From Rhizopus arrhizus (lineage: Eukaryota; Mucoromycota; Mucoromycetes; Mucorales; Rhizopodaceae): a stretch of DNA of 64,000 nt. The position numbers and the translations under genes were made by a program. Of this stretch, positions 25,240 to 38,228 are shown in pieces. The stretch covers positions 434,001 to 498,000 of the forward strand of contig JAKZZE010000024.1 of the NCBI GenBank assembly GCA_024220505.1, in the 5' to 3' direction. Every line of letters starts with the position of its first letter. Positions within the stretch are counted from its first letter, which is position 1. The notes under the pieces were generated by a model. That model did no database searches, was not told the origin of the DNA, and was given only the letters and a program-made list of their open reading frames with translations.

Positions 25240-26447
25240 GGAACGGAGATTGAACAACGTTCATTTATCAACCACCCCAAATAATGGTAACATACTATGA
25301 TTTGTTTTGTTATTGCTGCTTTGCTTTGAAGAGACGTGCGGTTTGATCATTACCACTAATAATTAAGACACGCCATACCTTGTTCTATCCTCAATGATTT
25401 TCGATTATTATAATAAAAATAATACTTCTTTTTTAAACAGAAAATGATTAATAAACTATTTGCTTGTATGTTGTAGCATGTTTAACATAAAATGAGACGG
25501 TTGGAATATTTTGAGACAATCTAGGTTTAAAAGCTAGATTGTGTGTATTATTTTTGTAGACAAATGGTGAATTTCATTACATGCTGTATACATCCTGCTA
25601 TCAATCTAATATTCTATCAAGTAGGATAAAATAATATTAAATGATGACACGTATACAACAATCAATCATTTTCTTTGTTTTCATTTTTCACATATACTCC
25701 TTTTCAGTCTAACCGGAAGTCAAAGTAACAGTATCCAGTTTTACTAATTTCTCATATAGTTTAGCTTGGTTGACCGATCTTCTTATAACTGTTTATATAT
25801 TTCAAATTTGCAAACACATAAAGAAAAATAAACTATGTTTATATATAGTAAAAATTAATACTTTTTTTGATTTATAATATCAAAAATGGCTTTTGTATTT
25901 TAATATAGATCTTTGAGCTTCTTCTTGCTGTGCATCTCAACCATAAATGCAAATTATCAAGAATTCACAAACTAAACATAATAGATTGGAGTTTATTAGC
26001 TAATGAAAGCTCTTTGCCATATGTATTCATATCACTAATAGCCAAGAAGGAGAGGCATTAATATATTCCCTAAAAAGCTTGTTAGATCAGTAATTTACAT
26101 CATTCCTTGAACAAAGAAGAAAAAGTAATAACTTTAGAAAATGTATACTTTCTATGAACTTTAGTCTATTGAAGCAGGATTTAAATTGGGAAGCAAATTT
26201 CTATACAATAAAAATAGGCGTTTCATTTAGTGATATGAAAAGATCATTGCATGCATGTTTCATTAGGCTTTAATTATAAAGTTATTTTTATAAAATTCAT
26301 TAATTATATTCAAATTTTTTTAATAAAAGTTTTGCTTTCTATTATATTTTCATCAGATCCCATCTTATACTCACTAATATCATTAACAGCATATTCTATC
26401 TGCCTATTTTCCACATCCTTTGCAGAACCAAGCATACCCAATTCAAT
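25192..26447. other. AT-rich gap with 30-nt poly(A) tract
   Basis: A run of 30 A (25202-25231) sits 10 bp upstream of the gephyrin start codon (T-run on that gene's strand). The remainder holds no recognisable gene. Confidence 0.6.
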
Positions 26448-26900
26448 CTATTTACCCAAATCTTTCGTAAATAAATCTATATGCCGATGATACTCAAAAA
26501 ACAGTTTACGTAAAGTCCTAATCATAGGCTTCTTTATTACCTTTTACTCTGCTAACTTTAAAGAGATTATTTCTGCTGCTGGCTCAATAAAAAAGAACCA
26601 AGAATCTGTAAAGATAGTATCATCCGATATGGACATTTTCTCTAATATTTTCAGCAGTTTTCTTTTAGACTCTTACTCTATATGAATAACAAGCTTGCAT
26701 TTATTCTTTTTAATATGATATTCAATGTATTTGATTCTGCTGTTTCCAACATCTTTTATAATTTGAATCAAGTTTGAACGCCACGTAGGATAACTTTTTA
26801 TATTTATCAAAACGGCCCACAAAGCTTCTGCTGTTGTCTTGTATTTTATTGAACGAGTGACAGTATATTCTGAAGATAATAAAAGTCCAATAGTATACAA
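26448..26900 (-). pseudogene. SRPBCC/START-like protein, pseudogene
   Basis: One minus-strand frame of 151 codons keeps homology across two internal in-frame stops. It begins with a hydrophobic segment (LYTIGLLLSS), then TRSIKYKTTAEALWAVLINI and SYPTWRSNLIQI, the first strand, helix and Trp pattern of ligand-binding SRPBCC domains. After the first stop come DTIFTDSWFFFIEPAAEI and SLKLAE; after the second stop KPMIRTLRKLFFEYHRHIDL and TKDLGK, then TAG. No in-frame ATG is found upstream. This is the expected decay pattern of a single-exon gene. Ligand unknown. Confidence 0.65.
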
Positions 26901-27910
26901 GACAAATGATATAGTAGAAATTGATAATACGGATATTTTATTTATTTATAATAAAAAGGCTTAAGTAAGCGTACGGTATCTTTAATAAACCTTAATCGTC
27001 CAAGTCAGATCCAAAAGGAATAAAATCCGATCGAAAAAACACCCTTTGGGATCAAGGATGAAAAAAGTAAAAGAAAAGCAATCGAGTAAGAAGGGAAAGA
27101 CATGTCATAGACATCAATATGAGTTTTGTGGCAACTAGTCCAAGAGTTGTTTTCCGGGAAAGAGTAGAGAAGAGGGAAATTGATAATACTGTATTTTTCA
27201 AATTTTTGGAGGAAACTAAAAAACAATTTGGAAGAAGAAAAGAAAGAAAAAGAAAAACCATATTTGGCTATGTTGTCTGCTTTAATTTATTACACGAATT
27301 TACTAAAAGAGGATCAACAGCAGGTTCTTTATTAAAAAAAAGTAAAGCATGATGTTTAAAGATGACGTGCTGATGGCAGTGACACTTGACTCCTCAAACT
27401 GTAGGAAATTCTTTACAATTTACTCTAGCAGACTGTCAAGGATGACGAAGACACCCAATTTCATTCGTTGACCGTTACTATTCTTTGGAGATAGTTTTTA
27501 ATGCTTCCAAAATAGTTATCACATTTTCTCAATTGGCCAATATAATTTTTCTCATTTTAGAAGTTCTAAGTTGTCATATATTTGGAAATTTTATTTATTT
27601 ATTTGGAAAACACATACACTATTATTCACTACATATAAATAAATATGCGATTAATATGTAAATGCGACAGAGAAGCATCTTTAAATTGAATTAAATAGTA
27701 ACCAAGATACATGAACTCAAAGAGAACATTTCTTACTGCCATTAATCAATTATTAATCACACCCCCTTTCTCCATCTATTATACTGTTGTTTCATTTAAC
27801 AAAAGGGGATTATGTTACACAGCTCAGCCAAGATAAGTATTTGTCGTGTCAATGCTTTTCTCTTTTTCTTTTTCTTCGTTGCCTCCACCCTTTCTTTTCC
27901 CCTATTCTAA
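26901..27910. other. AT-rich gap upstream of the reductase-acyltransferase gene
   Basis: A 77-codon frame at 27119-27352 (+) has no recognisable features. GGAATAAAATCC at 27018-27029 repeats the tail motif of the elements at 5.27 and 8.87 kb. A pyrimidine-rich stretch (27850-27900) precedes the next start codon. No other gene seen. Confidence 0.5.
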
Positions 27911-30900
27911 ATGACACCTGTTCCTACTATTTCTATTACAACACCAGATTTAGAGGACAAAGACTTTATTTCGAAAAGCGCAGCGGTGACTCCTGAAATT
28001 GCCCCAGAACCTGATACTACAAGTGAATCAGGAGACAAAGAATCTATCACTGAACTAGAGATCTCAGACTCAATAGTTAACGAAGAAACAACCAAAATGA
28101 AAACCCTTCAATCGTTTTATCAAAAGAAGTCTATTTTTCTTACAGGTGCTACTGGATTCATTGGAAAAGCAGTATTGTGGAAATTGCTACATTCACTGTC
28201 TGATTCTGTTGACAAGATCTTTATTTTATTAAGACCCACTCGAACTAATCAAAATTCTCCTGAAGGAAGATTGAAAGATGATATATTATCGAATAAGGCA
28301 ATTTTTGTTTTAGAAAAGGAAAGTTCATTATTAACCCCACATCTATAGGCTTTTACTAGCCTTCGAGGATCATTAGGAGCTCAATTGTTTGACAAATTGG
28401 TGCAGGAGAAAATACATCCAATTTTTGGTGATTTAACTGAACCAAACCTTGGATTATCAGATGCTGTTGTTGACATGATAAAAAAACAAGTAAATATCAT
28501 ATTCAATTGTGCAGGTAATCTAGATGGAAATGAAAGCTTAGAAAGCTCAGTTAAAGTAAGGTGGAATGTGTGTATGAAAATATTTGAGGCTTATTTGTTG
28601 TTTTCGTTAGATTAACACGTTGGGAACACTTGAACTTTTAAATATTGCTAAACAATGTGAATCAATCTCTGCCTTTGTTCATTTATCCACACTTCAGTCA
28701 AACTCGGATGAAAAATATTTACTTCCATTAAAGCCTGATCATTCAGTGGCAGATAATTTACAAGACATTCTGGACCAACAGGAACCAGTTGAATACAAGC
28801 CTTTGTACAACAATGCTTATTTGTACTCAAAATCTTTAACTGAGCATATTCTTGCTGATGAAATAAGTAAAATGCCTAAAGAGCAGTTGTTTCCTATTTC
28901 TATCCTAAGATTGGCCTCTGTTGGACCTGGTGTCCATGAACCTTTGGTTGGTTGGGTAAGTTTAAATAATGTTTGGGGCTTAGAAGGCAAATCACTTATA
29001 CTTCCATTTATGGGACACATGTAGGCTGACGGAGTCAACAGTATCAATGGTACAATTTTATTAACTAGTAGAGGAACTAAAGTAATTCATCCTCAGTTTG
29101 GTGACTGTATGGCTGACATTGTACCTGTGGATTACGTTGCTCGTTTGGTTATCGGGTGTCCTCCTACTTTATGCATCCCTACTGATTTCAAGGTACCCAC
29201 ACTCCCTTCAAATAACCAAAACACATTAAAGGGACGCAAACGATCCTCTAGTCAAGCAAGTCGAATGTCTGTTAGAAGTAGTCATTTTCAACCTCAGAGG
29301 CTGTCTGACTTACCGGAGATTCATTCTCTTCCTGTGATTTACCAAATATCCATGTCCCACAAACGTCCACTTACATGGAGTCTTGGGTATGAGGCAATTC
29401 GTCAATACTGGATCAAGGCTACAAACGCCAACTTGACACCTTCTAGCCTGTATTTCACACAACGAAACAGTGGTGGTCCAGTCACGCCAACGCCCAGTGT
29501 CTCTCGTGCTCGAACAGTCATGAATTCTATCAAAGGTTATTACAACACTCCTTCTCCTTCTACCTCCACTTCCTCAACCGAACCTATCATTGTTAGCCCA
29601 TCTGCATCGACTGAACATCCAAGCAAACGAAGCTTTCACCGTGTGAGCCGTACGGCAGAGAAGGCGGCCAAGTTAGCCAATGGTGGTGGTCTTATTTACT
29701 ATAATGAAAACCATACAATGAACCATCATGCCACTTTTTTGAATGTATCAGTGAGATCTATGGATGAAGGCTTGCGATTTGACCCTTCCGCCATTGTACC
29801 GGAGGATGCTGATAGTACATTCTGGATTCGCTATTTAACCAATGCAAGTTACGGTATACATCATTTTGTGTGTCAAGAAACAGGTAACATTCGCTTACCA
29901 ACACCCATCTACGGCTGGAGTTGTGCAATTCAGTTATATCAAGACTCAATGATGAGTGATGAAGAAGGAGGTGGATACAGTACAGTTCAGAGACAGGTCA
30001 AGAGCTCGCTTTACACGCAAGATGAAATCATGCAGAGAACGTCCAGAATGGTCATGAACATCAAGACTACCGTGCTTCAGAATAAGCATAACAGCAGTAA
30101 AACGGATGACGTTTGGCTCACGGATCTGGATGACTCATTGGACGATTGGTGTCAGGATAATGAGATCAGTCAAGTCGATCGACGTATGGCGTTAGGCAAG
30201 TGGCGCAAGAAGGTAGGAAGTAACGATGAATCAATCAAGGTGACAGTCTTAAATGATAAGCGCGTCAATTTGGCCATCAGTCAAATCACCCAAAAGGCTG
30301 GTGTGGCTAAACAGACGGCTATGAATGAAGCAGTAAAGATATTGACGAGGATGAGTGAGCGTACCCAGATGGCTTTTGTCTGGTTCACTGGTTCCTTTTT
30401 GCGGTCCTTACTAGATGACATGTTTGAAAATGTTCGTGTACAAGAAGAGAGTCTTCGTGCGATTCGTCAGTCTACCATGGGTAAAAGGGTAGTTTATATA
30501 CCTGCATCTAAGAGTATTTTGGATCAATTGCTGGTGTGGTATATTGCGATTAGATATCATTTACCTGTGCCTGCACTTGCCTGTGATGAATCCATGTCAC
30601 AAATGGGGCCTATCTCAGACATCTACCGTCTTGCAGGTGCTTATTATGTAAAGCGTGACAAGACGAAAAGATCACCTCTCAATTCAGCTGTGACCGCTGC
30701 TTACACCCAGGTACTCCTCAAGGAGCACGGTGCTCTGTCTTTCTATTTGGAAAGATCTCGCTCACGAACCGGAAAGTTCCAAGACGCTTATCCGGATGGT
30801 TTAATTGATATGGTGATCGAAGCTACTTTACAGACCAACCAGAGCCGTACCTCAACTATTGGATTACCAAACTCCAATGCCGTCTCCAGAGTGACGAATT

Positions 30901-32701
30901 CTGAAAACAACACGCCGCCTGATTCGCCTTCCTCTGTCTCCAGTGCTGAAGGTTTACCAGCATCATCACAACAAGGCACCAGTAGCTTGCAAAGGAAGGT
31001 GCATAAAGATGTCATATTTGTGCCAATCAATATCACTTATGAAAATGTACCTGAGCTTCCTTATTTGATTGATGAAGTGCTTGATCAACAGCAGCCCTCT
31101 CGACACGGACGCACCCCTTCAAATGTGTCACTCTCGCCTTCTGCACCATCCTCTCGCATGATACGTCCAAGCGAAGCCAAAGACAGACGAAAGACAATTT
31201 CTGAAATGCCCACCAAAAAGAAATACGGTCGAGTTATCTTTGGTGTGGGTCCCTTGATTAGTGTTCAAGAACTGGTAGATCAGAGCTCGAATCAGACCGA
31301 GAGGTTTGAAAGTGAGCTTGTGTCCAATATAACAAGGAAAATTCAAGGATCACAGCGTAAAGGGCTGGTTGTATCTATCGTGTCTATTGTTTCTTCAATT
31401 ATTCTTTATGGAAGAGCTACCCAGGGCGTATGTTTAGGAAAGATAAAGGAAATTGTAGGATGGTTAAGAGGAAAGATAACGCAGAATGGCTATACGGCTG
31501 GTTGGGAAGGTAAACAATGATTGCACATTAAGATCTCCTTTATTAATACAACTTGATAGAGGGAGAAGATATGGATTGTCTTATAGCTACAGCCTTTAAA
31601 TTATTAGATGAAGCTAAAAATATTATTGTTGAAGGGAAAGAAATGAATGATGATACAAATATACGTGTAAATGATCATGCAGATAATGTGATGATATTGT
31701 CTTATTATGCAAATCAGATGGTGGATGTATTCTTACTGGATTCCTTCTTTGCCATTGTTTACCTCTCATTCTCAGAAAATTCAGTGGCAGAGGATGAATT
31801 TATGGATAGGTTCCGATTCCTTGTTCAATTGTTGGAGAAGGAGTTTGTGCTCCATTGGGATATAGAAGAAAAGTTTGCAACTGTCGTTGAATTGTATATT
31901 AAAAACCAAATGATACGTAAAGAAGAGAACAAGCTTTCTCTGTTGATCAATATGGAAACAGATGTCATACGATATGAACGCCTCATGTATTTGGCCTCTC
32001 TTGTCTATCCTACAGTAGATTCTTACTGGATTACTTCATGTTCCCTGTCTGCTCTTGAAGCTGTGCCTATGTTGCCCAGATGCATTGTTCCGTTATTAAC
32101 CCAGTGGATTGCTACTCATCTAATTACAGGCCGAAGAACCATTCATCGAGAAGTGTTGTCCACAGAATCAAGCAGAGTGGCTGTTGATGTCTTTATGTCC
32201 ATGGGCTTCTTGACTGAAATTAAAGCCAAAGAAAAGTTATCACCCGATGCACAAATCCTCCTGCATGAATTTGGTATCCCTACCTCTGAGATTCTTATTG
32301 AACTTTCAGGTCAAAATAGTGATGGCGGCAAGACACCTGTGTCTCCTGTTGATCCAGAAGGCATGATGAAGGCCGTCATGGCACAAATCGAAATGAATCG
32401 TGCCAACTCAAATATGGTGGATCTTTGTCAGCAGATAGACTCTTACCGTCTTGGCGCCGCCTCTCAAAGAGAAGCTTTCCAAAATGCCCAAGTGTTTCAA
32501 AAATGTTTAAAACAAATCAAAGGCATCCTAGATGCTGATGTAACGAGTGTTGTTAAAAAGAGACAATTGGATTTGCCGGAAGATGAGGCTAATTTGGCAC
32601 AGTTGATTTATTCATTATTGGCAAGTAGTGTGCCTGCGGGTGATAGGGCAGCTAAGGCCCGTGCATTGCGCAGGATATCAGAAGCTTATAATTTGCGGTA
32701 A
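27911..32701 (+). CDS. Fatty acyl reductase / glycerolipid acyltransferase fusion protein
   Basis: Five exons (27911-28297, 28349-28555, 28611-28955, 29025-31509, 31560-32701) give 1521 aa. Residues about 74-340 are a FAR/male-sterility Rossmann domain: LTGATGFIGKAVLWKLL (GxxGFxG, residues 79-85), KIHPIFGDLTEPNLG, and YLYSK (Y268, K272). Then a long Ser/Pro linker. Residues about 780-1100 match a GPAT/DHAP-acyltransferase (PlsB/GNPAT type): PASKSILDQLLVWY, SDIYRLAGAYYVKRDK, ERSRSRTGKF, VIFVPINITYENVPE. The C-terminal 400 residues are helical, as in GPATs. Block I reads SxxxxD (Ser808) where the family has HxxxxD, and the EGTRSR block reads ERSRSR. Intron 1 uses a GC donor. In animals FAR1 and GNPAT jointly make ether-lipid precursors, so the fusion suggests fatty alcohol or glycerolipid synthesis; activity is uncertain. 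Confidence 0.85.
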
Positions 32702-33069
32702 AAAACACACACACACACACAACTGTACAACTATACTATCATATACATATAAATATATTTATATAATAAAATTAAGCTTATAAACATATAAAAAAACTAT
32801 TGTAAAGAGAGATAATTGTATCATCTCTTTTTCTTTTCACTTATATAATCGCCTTTATGTGCTCTTCAATCTTGTCTCGTTGGCAAACCATTCTTCTATT
32901 TGCACGGGATATCTTTCATTCTACTAATGTAAAGTCAATTTGCAGCTTCCGAAAACGGTCGCTGTTGCCCCAATGTAACAACAGGAATAGCCCTTTCACC
33001 CTGACTGTGTGATAAAGAATAAAAGTAACAGAAATAAAGAATGAAAGCATATGGATATTTTGAACTTCG

Positions 33070-33110
<41 letters not shown>

Positions 33111-33963
33111 AAAAGAGATGGTCAACATGGTGGAAGAAAGGACAACAAGTATCTTTCAGATAATTGATAAAAACTCCATTATGTGTTGTTCATCTGTATT
33201 CTGTTATTAACCATTAATTATACAAACACAAAGACAACAGCTTATAAGGTAGAACTTGTGTTCTGGTAGCCTACATTAGGTAACGTGGTTGTCTTTTTTT
33301 CTGGTTTTAATAAGCCTGAATTTCTTTAAAATGCTCTTGGTAAAGCTGATAACCATAAAAAGGTTGAATGTCTCTTACATAAAGCATTGAGTCAAATAGA
33401 TTTTTTGATTAAATCAGGTAACTATGAAGATGGAATTTCCGTTATTGGTTATTATAGAGTAAAACTAGCTGTTGTGAGAAACAATTCCATGATTTATTAT
33501 GTTTGTCGATGTTGTCAAAACCGACCATGTTGCACAAAGAAAACAAAGTAGCTGTCTTTTCACAAGTGGTCGATAAGTTATTTGAAGATTTGCAAGCGAT
33601 ACAAATTTGAAAATACTTGCTATAATTCTATATTTTATTGATGGTCACAAATTAAGGATATAGCAATCGTATTTGATATTTCTGATTTTGCGGTTCTAAC
33701 AGAGAATATTAGCTCTACGATTTGCCTTCAGTAATAACTACCTTTTAATAACGGCTTATTTGCATATTTTTTTATTGTTTAGAGCTGGATACATAACTAT
33801 AATAGTTATTCAAAAGAGTATGAATTAACAAAATAAAATGAATGAGTTGATGATGGAAATAAATTAATGTCTTTATTGTTTAAGGTAATTGTAGAATTTC
33901 TAATATTTAGTAAGTAGTACATGGAATTTATATATTACAGCTTGATGCAAGCAAATGTTTTTG
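32702..33963. other. Gap with CA repeat, 38-nt poly(T) and weak coding relic
   Basis: It holds a CA microsatellite (32705-32720) and a 38-nt T-run (33071-33108). At about 33337-33552 (+) a 70-codon segment without ATG reads protein-like (KALSQIDFLIKSGNYEDGIS, YYRVKLAVVRNNSMIYYVC) and may be a decayed repeat-family gene; its family is not recognised. Confidence 0.45.
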
Positions 33964-36900
33964 TTAATGAGCATTAAGAGATTGTTGATAAACCAAATCA
34001 CTGTAAGTGCCGTTCAATTTCAAAAGCTCCCAATGAGTGCCTTGTTCGATAACACGACCATTCTTGACGACACAGATAAGGTCAGCGTTTTGAATAGTAG
34101 AGAGACGATGAGCAATAGTGATCGTAGTACGACCACCTTCTTCAATGATGTTATCAATAGCAGTCTGAACTAATTTCTCGCTTTCAGAATCAAGGGCAGA
34201 GGTAGCTTCATCCAACAAGAGCACCTTGGGTCTACGGATCAAAGCACGAGCGATAGCAATACGTTGTTTTTGACCACCTGAGAGCTGAGAGCCCTTGTCA
34301 CCCACACGTGTATCATAACCATCAGGAAGACTGGTAATAAATTTGTGAATATTGGCAGCCTTGCAGACTTCTTCCACTTGCTCCTGTGTGATTTCGACGC
34401 CTTCATCAACACCGAAACGGATGTTTTCACCGATCGTCATGTCAAACAAGACAGGTTCTTGACCGACCAAGGCCATATGGCTACGAAGATTGCCCAATGA
34501 ATAGTTCTTGACATTGTTATCATCAAGACGAACCGTACCAGAAATAGGATCGTACCAACGTTGAAGCATACCAATCGTAGTAGACTTACCACAACCTGAG
34601 GGACCAACAAGAGCGATCGTCTGACCGCGTTTACCAGTCAGATTGAATTCACCACTGAAAATAGAAGTGTCAGGACGGGCAGGATAACGGAACGTGATGT
34701 TTTCAAAGGAAATGTCACCATTGATTTGACTGTGAGCTGGTTCAATACCCTCAAGGTCAGGATCAATCGAAGGTTCACGTTCGAGGATTTCAAAAGCAGC
34801 GATGGCAGAATATTTAGCTTTGGACAATGTAGATGTGAAGACAGAGGCACGACCGACACCTTGAGCAGTGATCATGATGGCCATCATACAGGTGAACATT
34901 TGTTGGAAATCATTCAAACCAATGGCCATGAAACGGATACCAGCATAGAATGCGACAGCATTGGTATAAAGAATGATACCTTGTTGAAGGCCGTAGCCGA
35001 TAGCGGAGAAGTAGGCCTTACGTTGAGCAAGACGGTGAGGATGCTCAGTGGCACGATGATACTTGTTTTCAAAATAGGATTGCTTGTTAAGAGCAACTAC
35101 TGTACGGATTTCCTTGATGGCTTCACCAGCGACTTCACCACTTTGTTCATTGGCCTTCTTGGTCTTGTCTTCAAAACCACGGTGAATCTTGGATTCATAA
35201 CCAGTAGCGAAACCAATGAAGGGAGCCATACAAAGAATAACAAGAGTCAAAGCCCAACTTTGAGAGAAAGCGATGGCCAAACCTATTTTTGAACGGACGG
35301 GTTAGTTTTAGTGATTGCATAAAAGTTAATCATTACCTGTGATTGCAGTAACAACGATTTGAGTAACATCACCCCATGTTTTCGTGACAAGTTCATTCAC
35401 ATTCTTGGAATCAATAGCAAGCTTAGAAGTAAGGGCACCAAGAGAATTATCCTCATGGTCATAGAATCCTATTTCTTGTTTCATGAAAGCACGGAAAATG
35501 TCACCACGAAGTCGCTTCGTATAGCGTTCACCGGCTACTTCAAATGAGATGACTTGACAAGTGAAACCAATAAAGGCAGCAACACCAAGAACAACGAACA
35601 AGAAGGAGTAAAGATTCGTGCCGCTCATAGGTCCAGGAGGCTCTAAATTGGGAGAGATAAGCATGGCGATGACTCTGGCAAGGATAAGAGCAAAACAGGG
35701 AAACACAGCGCCTGCGATGGCCGCACCAACAACACCAGTAGCTAGCAAATGCCACTCGGAGCGCATCTGCTTCAAAACTTTACCAAGAGGAATCTTTTGC
35801 TGCTTTGCGTTCTTTCGTTCTTCTTTTTCCTTACGACGTTTGAGTTCATAAGCATCTATAGAGGAAGCACCGGTGGTGGTCTTGAACAGATGAGCTCCAA
35901 ATTCTTTTTCATCGATTGGGTCTTCTGCTAAACGCTCTTTTTCTTGAGCAATTTCCATTTCTTCACGTTTCAAGAGTTCTTCGGAATCAGGCTCTTCAGC
36001 CGTGACACCTACTTGCTTTGTAGAAATCTCTTGTTTCTTGACTAAATCGGCATAGATACCGTCAAGAGCGAGCAACTCGTTGTGAGTACCCTTTTCAACC
36101 AAATCACCTTGTTGCATGACAACGATCAGATCAGCATTTCGAATAGTAGAAAGACGGTGAGCGATGACGATCGTAGTACGATCAGCGGAAGCAGCATCCA
36201 AGGCAGCTTGAACCAGACGTTCGGATTGAGTGTCGAGAGCAGAAGTAGCCTAAATAATAGAAATAAATTAGAATTTTCTTATAAAATCAGTGATTAGGTT
36301 ATATTTTACCTCATCTAATAAAAGAATGGGAGGATTCTTGAGAATAGCTCGAGCAATAGCGATACGTTGTTTTTGACCACCAGAAAGCATACCACCATGT
36401 TCACCAACCATTGTGTCGTAACCATCAGGAAGTTGGGAGATAAAGCTGTGACAGTTGGCCTTCTTACAAGCTTCTACAATTTCTTCGTTGGATGCCTGTC
36501 TGTCGATACCCATGAGTAAATTTTGCTTGATTGTCATGTTGAACAAGACAGGTTCTTGACTGACCACACCAATCTTATTGCGAAGCCAGGCAACATTGTA
36601 GTCACGGAGGTTGCGGCCATCGAGGAATACAGAACCTTCGATGGGATCATAGAAACGTTGGATGAGTTGAACGCTTGTTGACTTGCCTGAACCAGAAGGA
36701 CCGACAAAGGCGACGGTCATGCCGGGACGAATCTTGAGGTTAAGTTTCTTCAAGATGGTGACATCAGGACGAGTGGGATACTTGAACATGACGTCTTTGA
36801 ACTCGATTTCACCTGTAAATGTCTCGGGCTTTGCTCCTTCAAGACTGTCAGGATCGATATCAGGAACACGGTCAATTGTACTGTAAATCTTGTATGCAGC

Positions 36901-38034
36901 GCCACTACCGCTAGAGACAGCAGACAGATTAGGAGGCAATTGAAGCAGGGCCATAGCACCCATCAACATGGCAAAAAAGACAACCAATACATCAGCACCC
37001 ATCATGACTTGTTCACGTGTCAACTTGGAACCATACCAGAAAGAAAGGGCGTATGTACAAAAGAGAATAAACATAAAACCACCGAAACCGAGACCGAGGA
37101 CTTGACCTCTTCTGATGCCTGTTGCCATGGCTTTTTCGAGTCGCTTAGAATAAAGAGCAGCAAAACGGCTTTGGAGTGAAAAGGAATAGACGGTACGAAT
37201 GCCAGAAAAGACTTGTTCGGCAACAGAACCAGCTTCAGCATAGGCATCTTGTGATTTTAAGGTGTATTTGGTAATAAAGTGCCCCATAGCGCCACCAACG
37301 CCTGCCATCAAAGGAAGAGTGGCAAGGATAACAACAGCTAATCTCCAACCTTTGACAAAGGCAACAATAAAACCGGCCAAGAATTGACCGATACACATGA
37401 TAAGGAGACCAAACTTTTCAGAGATACCGTCTTGGATAAGTTGAGTGTCAGTAGCGAGACGTGTAGTCAAGGATCCTTCTTCAGCTTTGTCAAACCAAGA
37501 CATATCTTGTCGAAGGATGGCATGAACATATTTGTTACGAATTCGACGCACTTGATTTTCTCCAGTTAAAACCCAAAAGCATTGAGCGATATAAGCACAA
37601 ACGAGAACAGCTGTACCCATATAGACAAAGATCAAGACCAGTGGACGAGAATTGATCACCAGCTGATCATAGTCTTGATTCACCATGGATTCACCGATAG
37701 TCGTCATAAATTTACCAAAGATGATGATAGATACAGGTTGCATAGCGCCAATACCGGCTGAAAAGATGGCAGACATGATGATCATTAATAATTCAATTTT
37801 TGTTGCAAACCGAAAGAGCTTATATATTGGAACTGAAGGTTGCTTTTCCTTTTTCTTCTTTTTTTCTTCTTCTTTATCTGATTTAACTGATTTTGCTTTT
37901 TTGGCAGCAGCGATTTCTTGCATCAATAACTCATCTTCATGATTTGAAGAGGATGGCATTATGCCTTGTTTTGTCTCTTCACCAATAGATTGAACGGTCG
38001 AAGAGGACCTTGATGGACTTAGGTCTCTTTTCAT
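33964..38034 (-). CDS. Full-length ABCB (MDR/P-glycoprotein type) transporter
   Basis: Three exons (36310-38034, 35337-36249, 33964-35282) give 1318 aa. Layout is TMD1-NBD1-linker-TMD2-NBD2. The first half has a six-helix domain, Walker [12 protein letters not shown], signature [17 protein letters not shown] and Walker B PPILLLDE, with the first intron splitting LLLDE from ATSALD. The second half has Walker [12 protein letters not shown], signature [17 protein letters not shown] and [14 protein letters not shown]; both H-loops ([18 protein letters not shown]) are intact. The N-terminal cytosolic part is Lys/Glu-rich. The start [12 protein letters not shown] was chosen over an upstream in-frame ATG at 38158-38160 whose extension is Cys/Phe-rich and unlike the family. 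Relatives (Pmd1, Mdr1) export drugs, lipids or peptides at the plasma membrane. Both sites look catalytically competent. Confidence 0.95.
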
Positions 38035-38203
38035 GTATGAGGAAGAATTGAAGTGGATCGATAAAAGCTTAAAAATCATAAAGGGTTTTATATCCTTTTC
38101 AATGTAACACAAACAGAAGCACTGATTTTCGGTACCAAATTGTTCCGGAAATTGAACCAATCATAACAAAGGAACTTTTAAATACGCGTGCAAAATATCT
38201 TTG

Positions 38204-38228
38204 AGGTGCCGAATTGAATTCGGCACCT
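38204..38228. promoter_or_regulatory. Perfect 25-bp palindrome upstream of the ABC transporter
   Basis: Two 12-bp arms (AGGTGCCGAATT and its exact complement) around a single central G, 170 bp upstream of the ABCB start codon, followed by a T-run. It may be an operator for a dimeric transcription factor or a hairpin-forming repeat end. Arms this long are unlikely by chance in 64 kb. Confidence 0.6.

Noticed and set aside
27119..27352. 77-codon frame rich in Arg/Lys
   Set aside because: No similarity, no supporting splice or neighbour context; chance in AT-rich DNA is likely.
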